This document shows positions 1-11,306 of a stretch of 64,000 nt of DNA, piece by piece (within the stretch, counting starts at the first letter, position 1; the number at the start of each line of letters is the position of its first letter). Under the pieces are notes generated by a model. That model saw only the letters and a program-made list of their open reading frames with translations, made no database searches and was not told the origin of the DNA. Position numbers and translations under genes: made by a program. Source of the stretch: Cystobasidiopsis lactophilus (lineage: Eukaryota; Basidiomycota; Agaricostilbomycetes; Agaricostilbales; Chionosphaeraceae). The stretch covers positions 2,391,328 to 2,455,327 of the forward strand of contig BCIO01000004.1 of NCBI GenBank assembly GCA_001599975.1, read 5' to 3'.

Positions 1-403
1 CATTGTCACGCGCAGTTGCTTCTTGGAGCGCTGCGTACGCTGCGTTCGACTGCTGATTTGAGGCTTTGCGCGTTCGCATCAATGTCTTACGACACAACGA
101 AGCGAGACTTTCAATGCTAGGGAGCCAAGTGGCGACTGGGCTGCATTCGCCTCTCTGCGGTGGCAAAAAAGTCGGCCTTCATTAAACATTCTGGTGGCTC
201 TTTCCAGCACGGCCAACTCTGATGCCAGGACTGCTTTGATTGCTGTGTTTCGAACGCCTTCTGTGCAGCGCATCGGCCGCTAGTGCTTAGAAACCCGAGC
301 TGTCGCGCTTGCGGCACTCCAGACCCCTCCAAGAGGATGGCGGGGCATCGCTTCGTCCGTTGCGCAGGCTGGCGCTCTCTGTGGACTACAGCCACTGCCT
401 GCA
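1..403. other. No recognisable gene (left edge)
   Basis: Open frames exist on both strands but none shows a domain or a plausible splice pattern. The part next to position 404 is probably the P450 promoter and 5' leader. Confidence 0.4.
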
Positions 404-2520
404 ATGTCTCTCGCTCTATACGTGGTGTTGGGTGTCGTGGCTGCGGTGCTCGTGAAGAAAACGCTGCTGTCAAAGTCGCGCCCGCCGCTGCCTCCCTCGC
501 CGCCAAAGCATTGGTTCCCGTTCATTGGGAATGCGCATCAGGTCTTGGGCTCCAAGATTCCCTTTCCCTCGTTGTTGGACGAATGGGCGAAGGAATGTCA
601 GTGGATGGGTCTTGCGGGTTCTTTCAAAGAGGGCTCATTTGGTGTTGAGCGCAGATGGACCAATCTACTCGTTCAGCATGTTCGGTGCGTTCCGAGCTCT
701 CCTTTCTCACACAAAGGATCTCTGTCTCAGTTAGAACGCAGGCATGGTCACCATCGTCTTCAACAAGGCCGATATCCTCAAGGAACTCTTTGACATTCGC
801 GGAACTATCTATAACAGCAGACTAGACATGCCGTGTGTCCATTGTTTCCCGCGTTCACACAGCAGACACTCAGAAACATCCCGGTGAAGGCTTCTCCGAG
901 ACGTCATTTGCAAGGGCGGCAACATTGCTTTCCTCCAGTACACCGAAGGCTGGAGAGCGCATCGGCGAGCAGGTGAGGGACTTCACAGCTAAATGCCTTA
1001 CTTGTCTCTGATGCGTTTTGACAGTGCATCGCGAGTTGAACGTCAACCAGTTCAAGCGTATGTCCTGTTGCTTGTGCCGGACTTCACGTTTTGACATTGC
1101 CTTCGCGCAGAATACAACCACATCCAAGAGCGAGAGGTCAGTACAAAGACAAGAAACACGTTCTTTGAGCTAATCGGACGACAACGACAGGCTTATACCT
1201 TGGCGCAAGGTTTCCTCGACCACGGAAGCTACAACGGCCAGGGCAAAGACCCGCTTCTGATGATTGCCGAACGCTTCGGTGGTGCCATTGGCATGGGAGC
1301 ACTCTACGATCACAAGGTCGAGATGTACGACGACCCCCTTATCGTCGAGTTCTCGCAAGTTCTGGTCGGCAAATTGGCTTTGTTGCAACCTGGAGCCAGC
1401 TTCTACGACATGATGCGTATGTGCAACTCCTTCATCTTCGATACGGTCGCTAAAATTACCTCGTGGACAGCCCGTTTCCTCGGCGACGCTTTGCCAGAGT
1501 TCTTAATGCCATCCAAGAAGCGCGCGAGAGAGACCAGGGAGCGAGGGGAAGCCATCGACTACAAAATGTCCAAGATGGTACAAGACCGACTGGCAAGAGG
1601 CGAAGAGACTTCCAGCTTTCATGCCGGCATTCTCCAGCGCGAGAAGGAGGGCATTGCGGATTTGTCGCCCTTCGATCGGGACTGCCTCTCAGGAACCTTG
1701 GTCGGCGCTGCTGTCGATACTACGACAGCGAGCTTCCACTCTTGCGTTATGGCTCTGGTTCTGTACCCGGAAGCCCAAGCGAAGGTTCAAGCGAACATCG
1801 ACAACGTGGTCGGTCGCGATCGCCTGCCCACCATCGAAGATCAGCCGGCACTCAGCGTCGTCAGAGCGTTTGTGTGCGAGGCTCTGCGCTGGCGCTCGGT
1901 TTCTCGTTTCGGCTTGCCGCATGCGACCGCCGAAGAGGACATTTTCCGCGGCTACTACATCCCTAAGGGAGCCACTGTGATCGGCAACAGCTGGGCAATG
2001 GAACGTAAGCCTTTCTTTCCAGCAGTTGGAGGAATAGCTTGGCTCAAGACGAGAGCAGATGACCCGGAAGCTTGGAAGGACCCTGAGAACATCAATCTAG
2101 ATCACTACCTGACCAAGGATGGCGAACTGAACGATGCACCAATCTATGCTTTTGGTGGAGGACGTCGCATTTGCCCTGGTCAAAAGTTAGTCCTTTTGAA
2201 TCTGTCGCGTCGCGGTCCACTCATGCAGAGTTGGCGAACAGCATGGCGCTCAGCTCCCTCACCATGGCCGTCGCGTGTCTTCTGTGGGGCTTCAACGTGC
2301 GCAAGTATGTAGATGCTCAAGGGCGGACGTTGACACCCGATTCGTCGCGCGATTTGATACACGATGGTGGCAATGTGAGCTTTCATCTCCCTTTGCTCGT
2401 CTGCCAAGCGCTCACTCTTATCGAAAGGTCTTCCGTGTTGACCCCTTCCCATTCTTGATGGAGAAGCGCGACAACTCCGTGGACGCAATGATCCGGGCCG
2501 CTGTTAAGAACGCAGCTTGA
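404..2520 (+). CDS. Cytochrome P450 monooxygenase, multi-exon
   Basis: A haem-thiolate monooxygenase of about 500 residues, probably ER-anchored. It starts with a hydrophobic anchor (LALYVVLGVVAAVLV) followed by the Pro-rich hinge RPPLPPSPPKHWFPFIGNAH. An intron at 597-654 joins EWAKE to YGPIYSFSMFG, and the next exon begins at 742 with MVTIVFNKADILKELFD. Further small exons lie at about 920-1110, and a long exon runs from about 1190 to 2005. The I-helix signature is GAAVDTT, the K-helix ExxR is in CEALRWR, and the haem loop FGGGRRICPG with its Cys ligand lies near 2153-2180. The last exon ends VFRVDPFPFLMEKRDNS and stops at 2518-2520. The splice just after the haem loop is uncertain. The style matches the basidiomycete P450s annotated as O-methylsterigmatocystin oxidoreductase-like; the substrate cannot be told. 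No biosynthetic partner lies next to it. Confidence 0.9.
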
Positions 2521-2794
2521 AGCCGTAGAGCATGTAGAGACATGAAATGTGTATGATGCTTGAAGGAAATTGCATTAAGGCTGGTTACAGCCATCGTATT
2601 CTCAGCCTCCCCGGATGGAGAGGGAGGCGGACAACATCTTGTGTGCCCACGGCGTCTTCGCTGTATTCTCTTGATCTGTGTACAGGGAGCTTTCATTCTC
2701 TTGAGTGCTGGGTACGATGTAAACTCTTCCCAGCGGTCGAGCCCTTCGCTTGGCGGCGCGCAAGCAATAGGGCTGAGGGCTGGCAGGGGAAAGT

Positions 2795-5293
2795 CTAGAA
2801 CCACCGTCGCTTGAAAAATCCAAAGAGCTGTCCGGGACAGCAATATGAGCCGGTACCTTCAGCAGCAAAGAGATGATTCGAGAACGTACCTCAGCCAAGC
2901 TAGGCGCCAGTCTACCAGCGGCGACGATGGGTGCGTGGACCGGCTTGCCCCGGACCTCCAGCTTCCAGGCCTCCTTGCCGTCCACGATCACCTCTACTCT
3001 GACGACCGGCTTGTTTTGGATGCGAGTGTCCACTTCGAACGTGGTGTACTTCGAATTGCCATCCGGGATGTCTGTGGCCCAAAGTCAAACCGCGTCTTCA
3101 ACTATTAGACGACGGAGCAGAGCTTACATTTAAGCATTAGGTCTTCGCCTGTTGCTCCAAGGCCGTGATTTTGCGACAAGGTGCGGATGGGCAGGTAGAA
3201 TTGATGTAAAGGCGAAGTGCTGAACTCGAGCACGGTGTGGCGCAAGGAAGCAGCGGCAAACTCGTGCCTGTAAACCATGTTAGCAAACCTGAGCTCACGG
3301 GGCAAACGCAAAAAAGCTCACCGATCACCGCTCAGCACAATCACACTGTTTGAATCGTCGACACCAAATTAGCAACGTCGCTGATCAAGAGGAAAGCAAG
3401 ACCACAAACTTGGGCACATATTCCATCCACCCTAAGACCTCTTGCCTCTCCTCAACAAATGCAGCCCAGGTATCGCTGGCGCTCGCAGCGCCCGAGTCCC
3501 AGAGCGTCATGAACGGCACGCTGGAGACGACAAACTTCCAAGTGACGGTCGAGTTGACGGTCTCCAGCCAGGACCTGAACACCTCCTTTTGGACGGCGCC
3601 CAGCATGGTCTTTTCGGCCGAGTCCGGGAGCGTATTAGGGGAGCGGTAGGCCCGGGTGTCCCAGACGAAGAAGGCGGCGTCGCCATTTCGGAACCAGTAG
3701 TAGTTGACTTTGTCGCCTGAGGTGGAGGTGGTAGGGTTAGAGGAGCCTTGGTAGAGTTGATACGCGTGATTGGCAGAGGCGAAGAGGGTGGAGTTGCTGG
3801 CGGCGATCGATCCGCCAGAGTAGTCGTTGTAGATTTCGTGGTCGTCTGTGCGCACGGCGAGCGGAATTCAGTCTCTGTAGAGAACACTGAGCTAAAGACG
3901 GACGCCCACCGTAGATGTGCATAATGGGGATCTGCTCGTAGACCTTCCTCCAGCTCTTGGAGGCGTAGATCTGCCTGTACTTCCGCAGGTACGTCTCCTT
4001 ATTGACGCCGGTGTAGAACGGGGTGTCGACATAGATGGCATCGCCCAAGAACAACAGCCACTCGATGCCCTTCTCCTTGATGCCCTTGGCCAGCAGATCG
4101 ACGCCCGGCATGGTCAATCGGTCTTTCCCGAACCGGAAAGGTCGGTAAGGCCAAGCAGGGATCATGCAGCTCGTAGCGGCAAACTTAAAGTGGGTGCCAG
4201 ACCCGCCCCGAATGGCAGACAACCGAGGGTCGGGGAAGGTGGTGAAGCGCTGAGCTTTGTTAGGGAAGAGCGGGTGGTAGATGGAGGTGCTGGCGCCGGG
4301 GAGAACGAGGCGGAACTCGTACATGGTGGAAGGGAACAGGTCGGTCAAGGAGGCCGTAGCGGTGTAGTCGGTCTCGTTGGTGGTCAAGAGGGTGGGACCT
4401 GATTGCCAGGCTCCGACGGGCTGGGTGAGGCGGTAGAGCACTTTGGCGCCCGAGATAGGTACGGAGTCGTTGTTGGCCACCAATGGGTCGGAGGTCGAAA
4501 CGTCAGCGGCGGCCGGGTCCAAAGGCGTGGTGGGAGGCAAAGGTGGGATGCGAGCGGCCAAGTTGGCCCAGGTATCCCCGACGCCCCCGACGCGCACGAA
4601 AGCGAGGTCCGTCTCTTGATTGAAGTAGATTGGGGTGAACTGCATGTCCAGGCAGGCGGCCAGGAGCAAAAAGTTGATCAAGAGGGAGAGCCGGTTGAAG
4701 ACTCTGGACTGGGAGACGGCGCCGGTCAGCAGGTTGATGAGCCCTGGCCTGGCTGGCACCTCGACGCCTCGAAACTCTGACTCTGGCGGCGGGTCGACCG
4801 AAGTCATGGAGGACGTGGGGCTGAGCTGGGATTTGTTCTTCTTGGATTTCTTGGAGCCCTTGGTCACTTCAGAGTACGAGGGCTGGCCTTGCTTGGTCGA
4901 GTCGGCTGATGTAGGGCCAGTGGAAGAAGCTACAGGCTGGCCATTGGCTTGGCGGGCAAGGGCTTTGGCCTCCTGCTTGGCCATTGTCCGCGCGGGCGAT
5001 TCTTCGATGAGCCGGATCTTGCCATCGTTGTAGACTGTTTGCGCTCGTCAGTGGCCATCCAACAGGCAGTCTGGAGACTAGTAAACGCACGCCATATGAG
5101 CAAGTAGAGCAGGAACAGTCCGTAGGCGGGAAGTGACTGTTTAGCTGGAATCCAGACGAGGAAAGACCAGCACAACAGCCGGTAGACCTGAGCGTTCGCA
5201 GTTGTGTGTCAGCGTACAGCTACATCAATGCTAAGCGAACAGCCAAAGACGCACGGTGGACAGCAAGCCCGTCCAGACCCCAGAAGTCGTCAT
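2795..5293 (-). CDS. PhoD-like metallophosphatase, membrane-anchored
   Basis: Related to the alkaline phosphatase D family of metallophosphoesterases. The start ATG is at 5293 (MTTSGVWTGLLSTV). A second exon supplies a hydrophobic stretch (GLFLLYLLIW), and the large exon at about 3907-5035 carries a charged Ser/Lys-rich linker, another membrane segment (LSLLINFLLLAACLDM) and the catalytic fold. Metal-site motifs are seen in order: ATSC, FLGDAIYVDTPF, DDHEIYNDYSG across an intron at about 3855-3908, and LSGDRHEF across another intron near 3270-3320. A small last exon probably encodes RRWF and a stop at 2795-2797; read-through would instead extend to 2602. Known members hydrolyse phosphomono- or diesters; topology suggests an organelle or cell-surface membrane. 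It is divergent to tafazzin and shares a 49-bp start-to-start interval with it. Confidence 0.87.
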
Positions 5294-5342
5294 GCTGCTC
5301 GTGTGTCTCCAAGGTGCAAGGTTTGACAGGAGACAGCCAGCA
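5294..5342. promoter_or_regulatory. Very short bidirectional promoter interval
   Basis: Only 49 bases separate the start codon of the PhoD-like gene on the minus strand from the tafazzin start codon on the plus strand. Core promoter elements for each gene must therefore lie inside the other gene's leader or first exon, or one start is further downstream than modelled. Confidence 0.5.
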
Positions 5343-6430
5343 ATGGGCGCGCTGGTGATCGCCGTCACTGGTTCAATAGCCAAGACCTTTGCTGCTTTGT
5401 TCACGCGGTGCACGGTCAACAACCGGCAGACGCTGCTCAACTTGCTGCCCCCGTCGGCCTCGTCAAAACTTGACGCTCAAGGCGGCCATCCCGGCTTATT
5501 GACTTTCTCCAACCACATCTCCACTGTAAATTTTGGCCTTCTCGTGTAGTCTTGACGCTGCCTGGTGGTTGATTCTCGGTCGGTGCTTGCGTTTGGGCAG
5601 CTAGACGAACCGATCTGGTGCTCGGCCTCCACCCCGTTCTCCTTCTACTTCACCCCTGCCACTCGATTCCGGTGGACTTTGGGAGCTAAGGATGTCATCT
5701 TCACTAACTCGTAAGCGCGCCAATCCCCTTCCCTTGACCCTTTGGGCGTTGTTGACCGAGGGGAACAGGCTGTTGTCGCGCTATTTCACGGCCGGACAAG
5801 TGCTAAGCACCGATCGACACGGCCCAGGAATCTACCAGGCTTCGATAGATCAAGCCATCGACATTCTAAAGCGCGGAGGATGGGTGCGCAACCTTGCCCT
5901 CGGCCTCCAAATCCTCGAAAGCTGATTGGTCCCGCTGCCAAAGGTCCACATCTTTCCAGAAGGCTACGTTAACCAAGTCAAAGACTGGCCCGCCGGCGAC
6001 TATCAGTTCTTGCGGTTCAAGTGGGGCGTGGCCCGCATCCTACTGGAAGCGCCCAGAAACGTCAACGTTCTGCCCTTATACTTGAAGGGTGAGTTCCGCC
6101 TCTGTTCGTTTCTTAGAACACACGCTCAATCTTTGGTGCGTCCCAGGGTTCGACGGGATCATGCCTGAGGGTCGGGCCTCTCCGTGGAAGTGGCTGCCTC
6201 GGATAGGCCAGACAATTTCAATCAACTACGCGTCTGCACCTCTTGATCGGCGGCGGCTGCTGGACCCGCTCATGGAAGGCTTCGAAGGGTGGAATCAAGG
6301 GGGGCGGAAGGCGCCGTTGTACGAGGGCGAGTCGAAGGAGTTGAGGAGCAGCAGGATTGGGATCGCCAACGCTCTAAGGGACGCACTGACGAGGCTAAAG
6401 ACACAGGTGGAGTCTGGAAGTAGAAGCTAG
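5343..6430 (+). CDS. TAZ1: Tafazzin, cardiolipin-remodelling transacylase
   Basis: A mitochondrial phospholipid-lysophospholipid transacylase that remodels cardiolipin acyl chains. The start at 5343 (MGALVIAVTGSIAKTFAALF) gives the usual amphipathic N-terminus, then NLLPPSASSK. The acyltransferase motif HX4D is restored by splicing: NHIST at the exon end near 5534 joins LDEPIW, giving HISTLD. TNS joins LLSRYFTAGQVLSTDR across the intron after 5708. Motif III is present as VHIFPEGYVNQ, followed by LLRFKWGVARILLEAP and GFDGIMPEGR. Five exons are supported. The C-terminus is the normal family length and stops at 6428-6430. All catalytic motifs look intact. Confidence 0.93.
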
Positions 6431-6575
6431 AGGCGGGCGAACAGACGTGTATTTTGAATGCATCGTTGTAGTCGTCTTCATCTTTCGAAGAGATCCAATT
6501 TTGGTGGGAGCCCTCGCCGCTATGGCGACGTTCAGCTCCTCGGGAGGTGCTCAAAGTGTCCTTTTTGAACCATTC

Positions 6576-8967
6576 TTAGGCCTCCTCCTTCTTGACCTTG
6601 ATGTCCGCCATCTCCTTTTGCAGCTCGGTCACTTGCTTTGTGAGCTTTTCAACCTGCTCGAACCAGCATGATCACGGGATCTCAGAGAACTACTGGGAGG
6701 CAAGAACGGACCTTGTTAAGGATGTTGGTGCTGGCCGAGTACTCCAAGTCTGGGAAGGCCTTGACCAAATCCTCCATCTTCAGCTTGCTGAGCTCGCCGT
6801 CGTCTCCTTCCTCCGATGCCGGGTCGCCTTCTTCCTCCTCTTCTTCAATGTCCAGAGACCCTTGAATCCTCTTGAACCTCTTGGAATCGAAGCGCGACTC
6901 GAAGAACGCAATCATGAACAGCGCGGGGAAGAAGAGGACGGTGAGTATGACACGGTTGACTTGGGCGTACGTTTTCTTGGGAAGACAGAACTCGAATGGC
7001 AAGACAAGGGCCTCTATCAGATTGAAAGGCGCAACGAAGACAAAGTTGTCTGGCGCCCGGATCGACGCGACCACTTTGCCGCTGAAAAAGGCCATGTATT
7101 GAGCTGCGCGCTTTCGAATTTAGTCTTGAAGTGTCAGACGACAAGAAAACAGCATACGTATGGCATCGTCAGTAACTTGGCTATACGCCGAGCCGAACAA
7201 GGCGATCAGCACGTTGAGCAGAATGACAAGAGTCAAGAAGCACTTTTGACAACACGAACGTGATCAGCTGTCTCGAATCTTAGCTGCAAGAGAGGAGCAG
7301 CGCACCCAGCAGTAGTAGAGGATAATGCCAAATGGCCAAGCAATGTTACCATCGCCCTTGGCGTAAATGTCAAAGACAGGCGAGCCCAACAAGCCTTCGA
7401 TCAAGGATCGAGTGACAGACTCCGTCGAGTCGCCAGGTGACTCGTCAGAGGCGTCCAGACCGGTCAAGGCCTGAGCGAAGCCGATCGCCAATAAGCCCAG
7501 CAGGGTGAAGAAAATGGCGCTCTCCCTGAGCATTCGGAAGACGACGATCTGGAGAGTGCCAAAGTACGTGAACAGGTCGAAGATGGTCAGGAGCTTCATC
7601 CAGATCAGAGGCGCGGCGCAGGAGAGGACGTGGAAGGACAGCCTGCGATAGCGCAGAGCAATCTTTTCGTCCGACACTTGCAAGTCGGCCACTCGGTATG
7701 AAAAAGCGACAACCAGCAGACCATAGATGAGCAAGTTGACACAGGGCCAAAAGTGCAAGGATGCCTCGAGGCCGCTGCATGCACACATCAGCCCGTATGG
7801 CACCGACAATAGGCACACAAAACCTACACTTTGTACATCTTGGCAATATCTTCAAGGATGTAGCCTGCCAGTTGGACATAGAGGATGATGTCTTCGACGC
7901 CAAACTCCCGGTCTGGCGTTTGGATGGCGATTGTGTCTGAAGCCAAGACGGGTGTTGAGCTCTTATCTCACAGCAAATCACAGGTTGCTTGACCTACAGC
8001 ACACCAGAAAGATGATCCACAAAGCGATGCGAAGCCAATTCTGATACCGCGGCACACCGAGCCGGTTGGGGTCAAGGTGGTCGAGGAAACTCTTCTTGTC
8101 GGCGTTCTCGTATATGCGGTAGACGACGTGGCCCTTTTCGTCCTCTGTTTGGATAAGATTGCCGTCCCACATGGCAAACACGCAGCGCTGGGCGACGTCG
8201 GAGCTGAGGAAGAAGGGGCAATGTTGATCCACAGCGCTCTCCAGGGCAGATGTGGGCAGCGAAACGTCGCCATCGGACTCGATCCGAGTGTAGCGAGTAG
8301 ACATGACTGCCGGCTGCTCGGCTGAAGAGAAGCTCTGCGTGATGCGGCGAGCCAAGACTTCGCAGGCCACCTTGCGGGACATGTTCTCGTCCTGTTGGCG
8401 ATCCATTTGAGATGCACATCAGCGAACCTGTGACTTCAACTTACGTAGTCGCTTGGATCGCTCATGGCGTCCTCGCGGAACATCCGATGAGCTTCGAGCA
8501 GGGCGAAGGGAGTGGCCCCTGCAAAATCGCCGCCAGCCTCCCGAAATGCCTTCACGACGTCCTTGGTGATGATGGCGGACCTTTGGTCGCTCTTGATTAG
8601 TGCTTGAAAGTTCCAGGCGAGGATCTAGACTCACGTCGGGCTTTGAAGCTCTTCCGTTTCGACTTGGATGGGCAGCAGCTTGCGGGCCATGACCCGCATT
8701 CGCCCAATGAGCTCTGCGGGTACAGCTCTTCAAAATGGCCCGGATGAAGTGGACATGCGACTCTGTGGACAAGATAATGAGTTCCCTCACTCAGGAGTCG
8801 AGGGCCAAGAGCGCACCACTGGAAATAGTGCGAGGCGAGACCTCCTTGCATTCGGTGGACGCCTCAAGCAAAGGCGTGCGCTCATTGACCCTGGCCGTAC
8901 TGAGAGCATTCTCTTCGTCCATCCTGGGGGTCGTCGAGCGGGGAGAAAGGCTGTGGGCTGAAGACAT
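6576..8967 (-). CDS. Yvc1-like TRP family cation channel
   Basis: Fungal TRP-type channel, probably vacuolar. The N-terminal half carries the conserved cytosolic region: ARKLLPIQVETEELQSPT, then SAIITKDVVKAFREAGGDF, AHRMFREDAMSDPSDY, ENMSRKVACEVLARRITQ and a segment ending NRLGVPRYQNWLRIALWII. The exons between about 7270 and 7830 encode the membrane core with several hydrophobic segments (LLIYGLLVVAFSYR, AIFFTLLGLLAIGFAQAL) and the pore-region GSPVFDIYAKGD. NVLIALFGSAYSQVTDDA lies in the next exon, and an acidic run EEEEEEGDP follows. The last exon is a coiled coil, EQVEKLTKQVTELQKEMADI, stopping at 6576-6578. The start at 8967 (MSSAHSLSPRSTTPRMDEEN) is chosen because ERTPLLE follows in frame; an upstream in-frame start is possible. 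The splice between about 8700 and 8800 is unresolved. Confidence 0.85.
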
Positions 8968-9236
8968 TCTCAGGTGAATGTCGTCACGCTGTTCCCGCGT
9001 CGGCTCGCATCCGAAGGTGCAAAGACTCACGCAGGATGGTCACCTTCCTTCCTGCGCTATCACGGTACATAGGTTACGATTCTGGATATACCCACCCATC
9101 ACTGGTGCAGGGCGAAGACGAGGTCTGAGACGCACAGCCCCTGCAAAGACGTCGGCGCCCTGCGCCTTGCCACCTCTGTTCCCAAGTCGACCAAGGTCGG
9201 CATCCCTTCAGTACCTTGCGAGTTACAGAAAGCAGA

Positions 9237-10214
9237 ATGCTGCCAGCCGGGCCTTCATCGCAGCCGTCGAACCAAGAGCTCGAATCCGTGCGTTGCGAAT
9301 GGCGCTCTTTTCCGATCCAGCTGGGCAGCGACAAGGGTGCGAAGCTTGTATGGCGACAATTTGCTCGCAAGTCTCACCACTGGTACCCATACTATCCCAA
9401 CGAGGGAACCGACTTTTGGTCAGGCCATATCAGAGTCTTCTTTCCGCCCGAAGGTGAACAAGAAAACTGCATCGAGCCAACCAGTACATCGTCCCCAGAG
9501 GATACACCACTCCACAGATTAGAAGAACGAGAGTGGCAAGAGCGCAAAACGGCGGGTGAGGTCAAAGTCGGGAACCATTGGAATCCTCGCAGGATCGGCA
9601 CTTTCTCCTATATCGATGTCAAGGTCTTGATCAGAAAGTACGAAGCCATTCCATGGGACACACACCACGTTTTCGATGGAGGAATGCCCTGCGCGGCAGC
9701 GTTCTACGATCGCGTGTGGCACCCTGTCACCACATTCGCCGGTGAAAATGGTGGCCTGGATCAGCATTACATCACTCTTTTGAATGGAAAAAGAGTTTGG
9801 GTCATTGGGCGTGTCCCCTGCGTTTGGCAGGATTTCCGAGACCATCAAGGTCAACAAGTCTGCGCCCTGTTCGGCAACGTCTGGCACCCTGTGACGGTCC
9901 AGTACTCCAAAGGTCAGGCACGAGAAGGTTACATCACCTTGAAGCCACAAGAGCACGACACCAATATAGTGTGGGTCAGCGAAATGCTCGCCCGCCCATG
10001 GTCGCAAAGGAATCTGCCAGACGGACGAGTAAAGTTTGGAGTGGTTCTTCGAGATAAATATCATGCCGTCACCTTGGTCTCCATTGCTGGCCATCCCAAA
10101 GACGGCGCGATCAAAGTTGGTTGGTGTCAAGACGAATTCCAGATAGTCTGGATACTTCTAGAACCCAATCTGAAAACGGAGGGTCTTGTGTTGAATCAAA
10201 TCGAGATACCGTGA
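9237..10214 (+). CDS. Unrecognised beta-repeat protein, family copy A
   Basis: A single-exon frame of 325 residues from the ATG at 9237. I do not recognise the family. The sequence holds three tandem modules of about 45-50 residues: one near VWHPVTTFAGE ending VWVIGRVPCVW, one near VWHPVTVQYSKG ending IVWVSEMLARPW, and a weaker one near YHAVTLVSIAGH ending FQIVWILLEPN. The alternation of hydrophobic and polar residues suggests beta strands. An N-terminal region (CEWRSF, HIRVFFPPEG, TFSYIDVKVLIRKYEAIPW) is shared with the copies at 27.2 and 36.6 kb. There is no signal peptide and no membrane segment. The module resembles Tudor/Agenet-like barrels in rhythm (W-x-P-V-T ... W-V ... R-P-W), but that is only a guess. 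Unlike copies B and C it lacks an Asn-Gly-rich tail. Confidence 0.75.
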   Translation: MLPAGPSSQPSNQELESVRCEWRSFPIQLGSDKGAKLVWRQFARKSHHWYPYYPNEGTDFWSGHIRVFFPPEGEQENCIEPTSTSSPEDTPLHRLEEREWQERKTAGEVKVGNHWNPRRIGTFSYIDVKVLIRKYEAIPWDTHHVFDGGMPCAAAFYDRVWHPVTTFAGENGGLDQHYITLLNGKRVWVIGRVPCVWQDFRDHQGQQVCALFGNVWHPVTVQYSKGQAREGYITLKPQEHDTNIVWVSEMLARPWSQRNLPDGRVKFGVVLRDKYHAVTLVSIAGHPKDGAIKVGWCQDEFQIVWILLEPNLKTEGLVLNQIEIP

Positions 10215-11306
10215 AGGTAGAGGTGGATTTTCGCTCTCTGGCGCACTTACACAATATTGACTCCATTTATGGCAGTGCAATGCCGCGTCAAGAGTTGCTG
10301 GCCAACTTTTTGGCCCCCTGCCGTATACCCAGTTCCTTGTGTGCCATTCGCGCCCATCCATAACGTTCTCGCTTGCAAATAGACACATTCGTTGTACCTC
10401 TTCAGACCTTAGAAGCCGGGATGGAACAGTAGTCGACTGGGAAGCAGACAGTCGGACAGCAACGCAGCAGAAAGCAGGGCTAATGCGTGTCGCTGACCTA
10501 CATTCAAGACCACTCTCAAGCAAACAGGAAGCACGCAGGGCGAACACGTAGGTCCAAAGCCGAGCTCATTTCGCAGCCGTGGCGATTAACGCTTATCAGA
10601 GGCGTCACCAGCGAGAATGGGCACAAGAAGGGCACAGGAGCAGATCATGAGGTCCAAGATGAGCAGTTATATGGGCTCAGCTAAGCCATATGAGGGTCTC
10701 GAAAGAGCAGCGTGGCCGGCGCTCACCAAGAAGCGCAAGTCGCGCCAAATTCTGTGTCGCACCCTGTTGCCACCTTCAACTTCCCACGAGGCGTTAAGGC
10801 AAGAGGTTGAACCCGAAAGCAAGATGCAGAACAATTCCATTGCAGAAGATCAGAACCCAAGGAGTCCAGGAAGCGAATTCCCAACTTCCCCGAAAGCAAA
10901 AGGTTATCCCATGAAGAAGTGCGAGAAGCTCGGGTAAAAAAGGCCAGATATGACGAAACGAGAGATTGCGCTCTCCAGAAGAGTATTCCAAATGGAGTAA
11001 GAAATATGGGAGGGGAGGGGGGAGTAGGCACTAGGCGGCCCAAGAATTAGCGGAGTGGTGTTTGAGGAACGAAGAATGAGTCCGGAAAGCTATTAGCACA
11101 GAAAGAGAATTGGCGTCGTCTAAAGAGGTCGTTTGGTGCGAGATTGAGATCATGAGGAAAAAGCTGGGAAGATGGCGAAGGCTTTTTTGGGCGGCGGCGG
11201 CGGCAACGACGAACGAGGTTGAAAGGTGCAAGGCGGGAGGAGGAGTGAAAATAAAGATATCCCAAAAAACAGTTGAGAGTTGGTTTTGGAGATGATCTTG
11301 GTGTTT
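10215..11306. other. Intergenic, no gene recognised
   Basis: Short overlapping frames on both strands show no domain, no consistent splice pattern and no codon bias. The stretch holds the 3' ends of the flanking convergent genes. Confidence 0.5.

Noticed and set aside
3917-4780. Long plus-strand frames opposite the PhoD-like gene
   Set aside because: They mirror the conserved phosphatase exon; no independent evidence.
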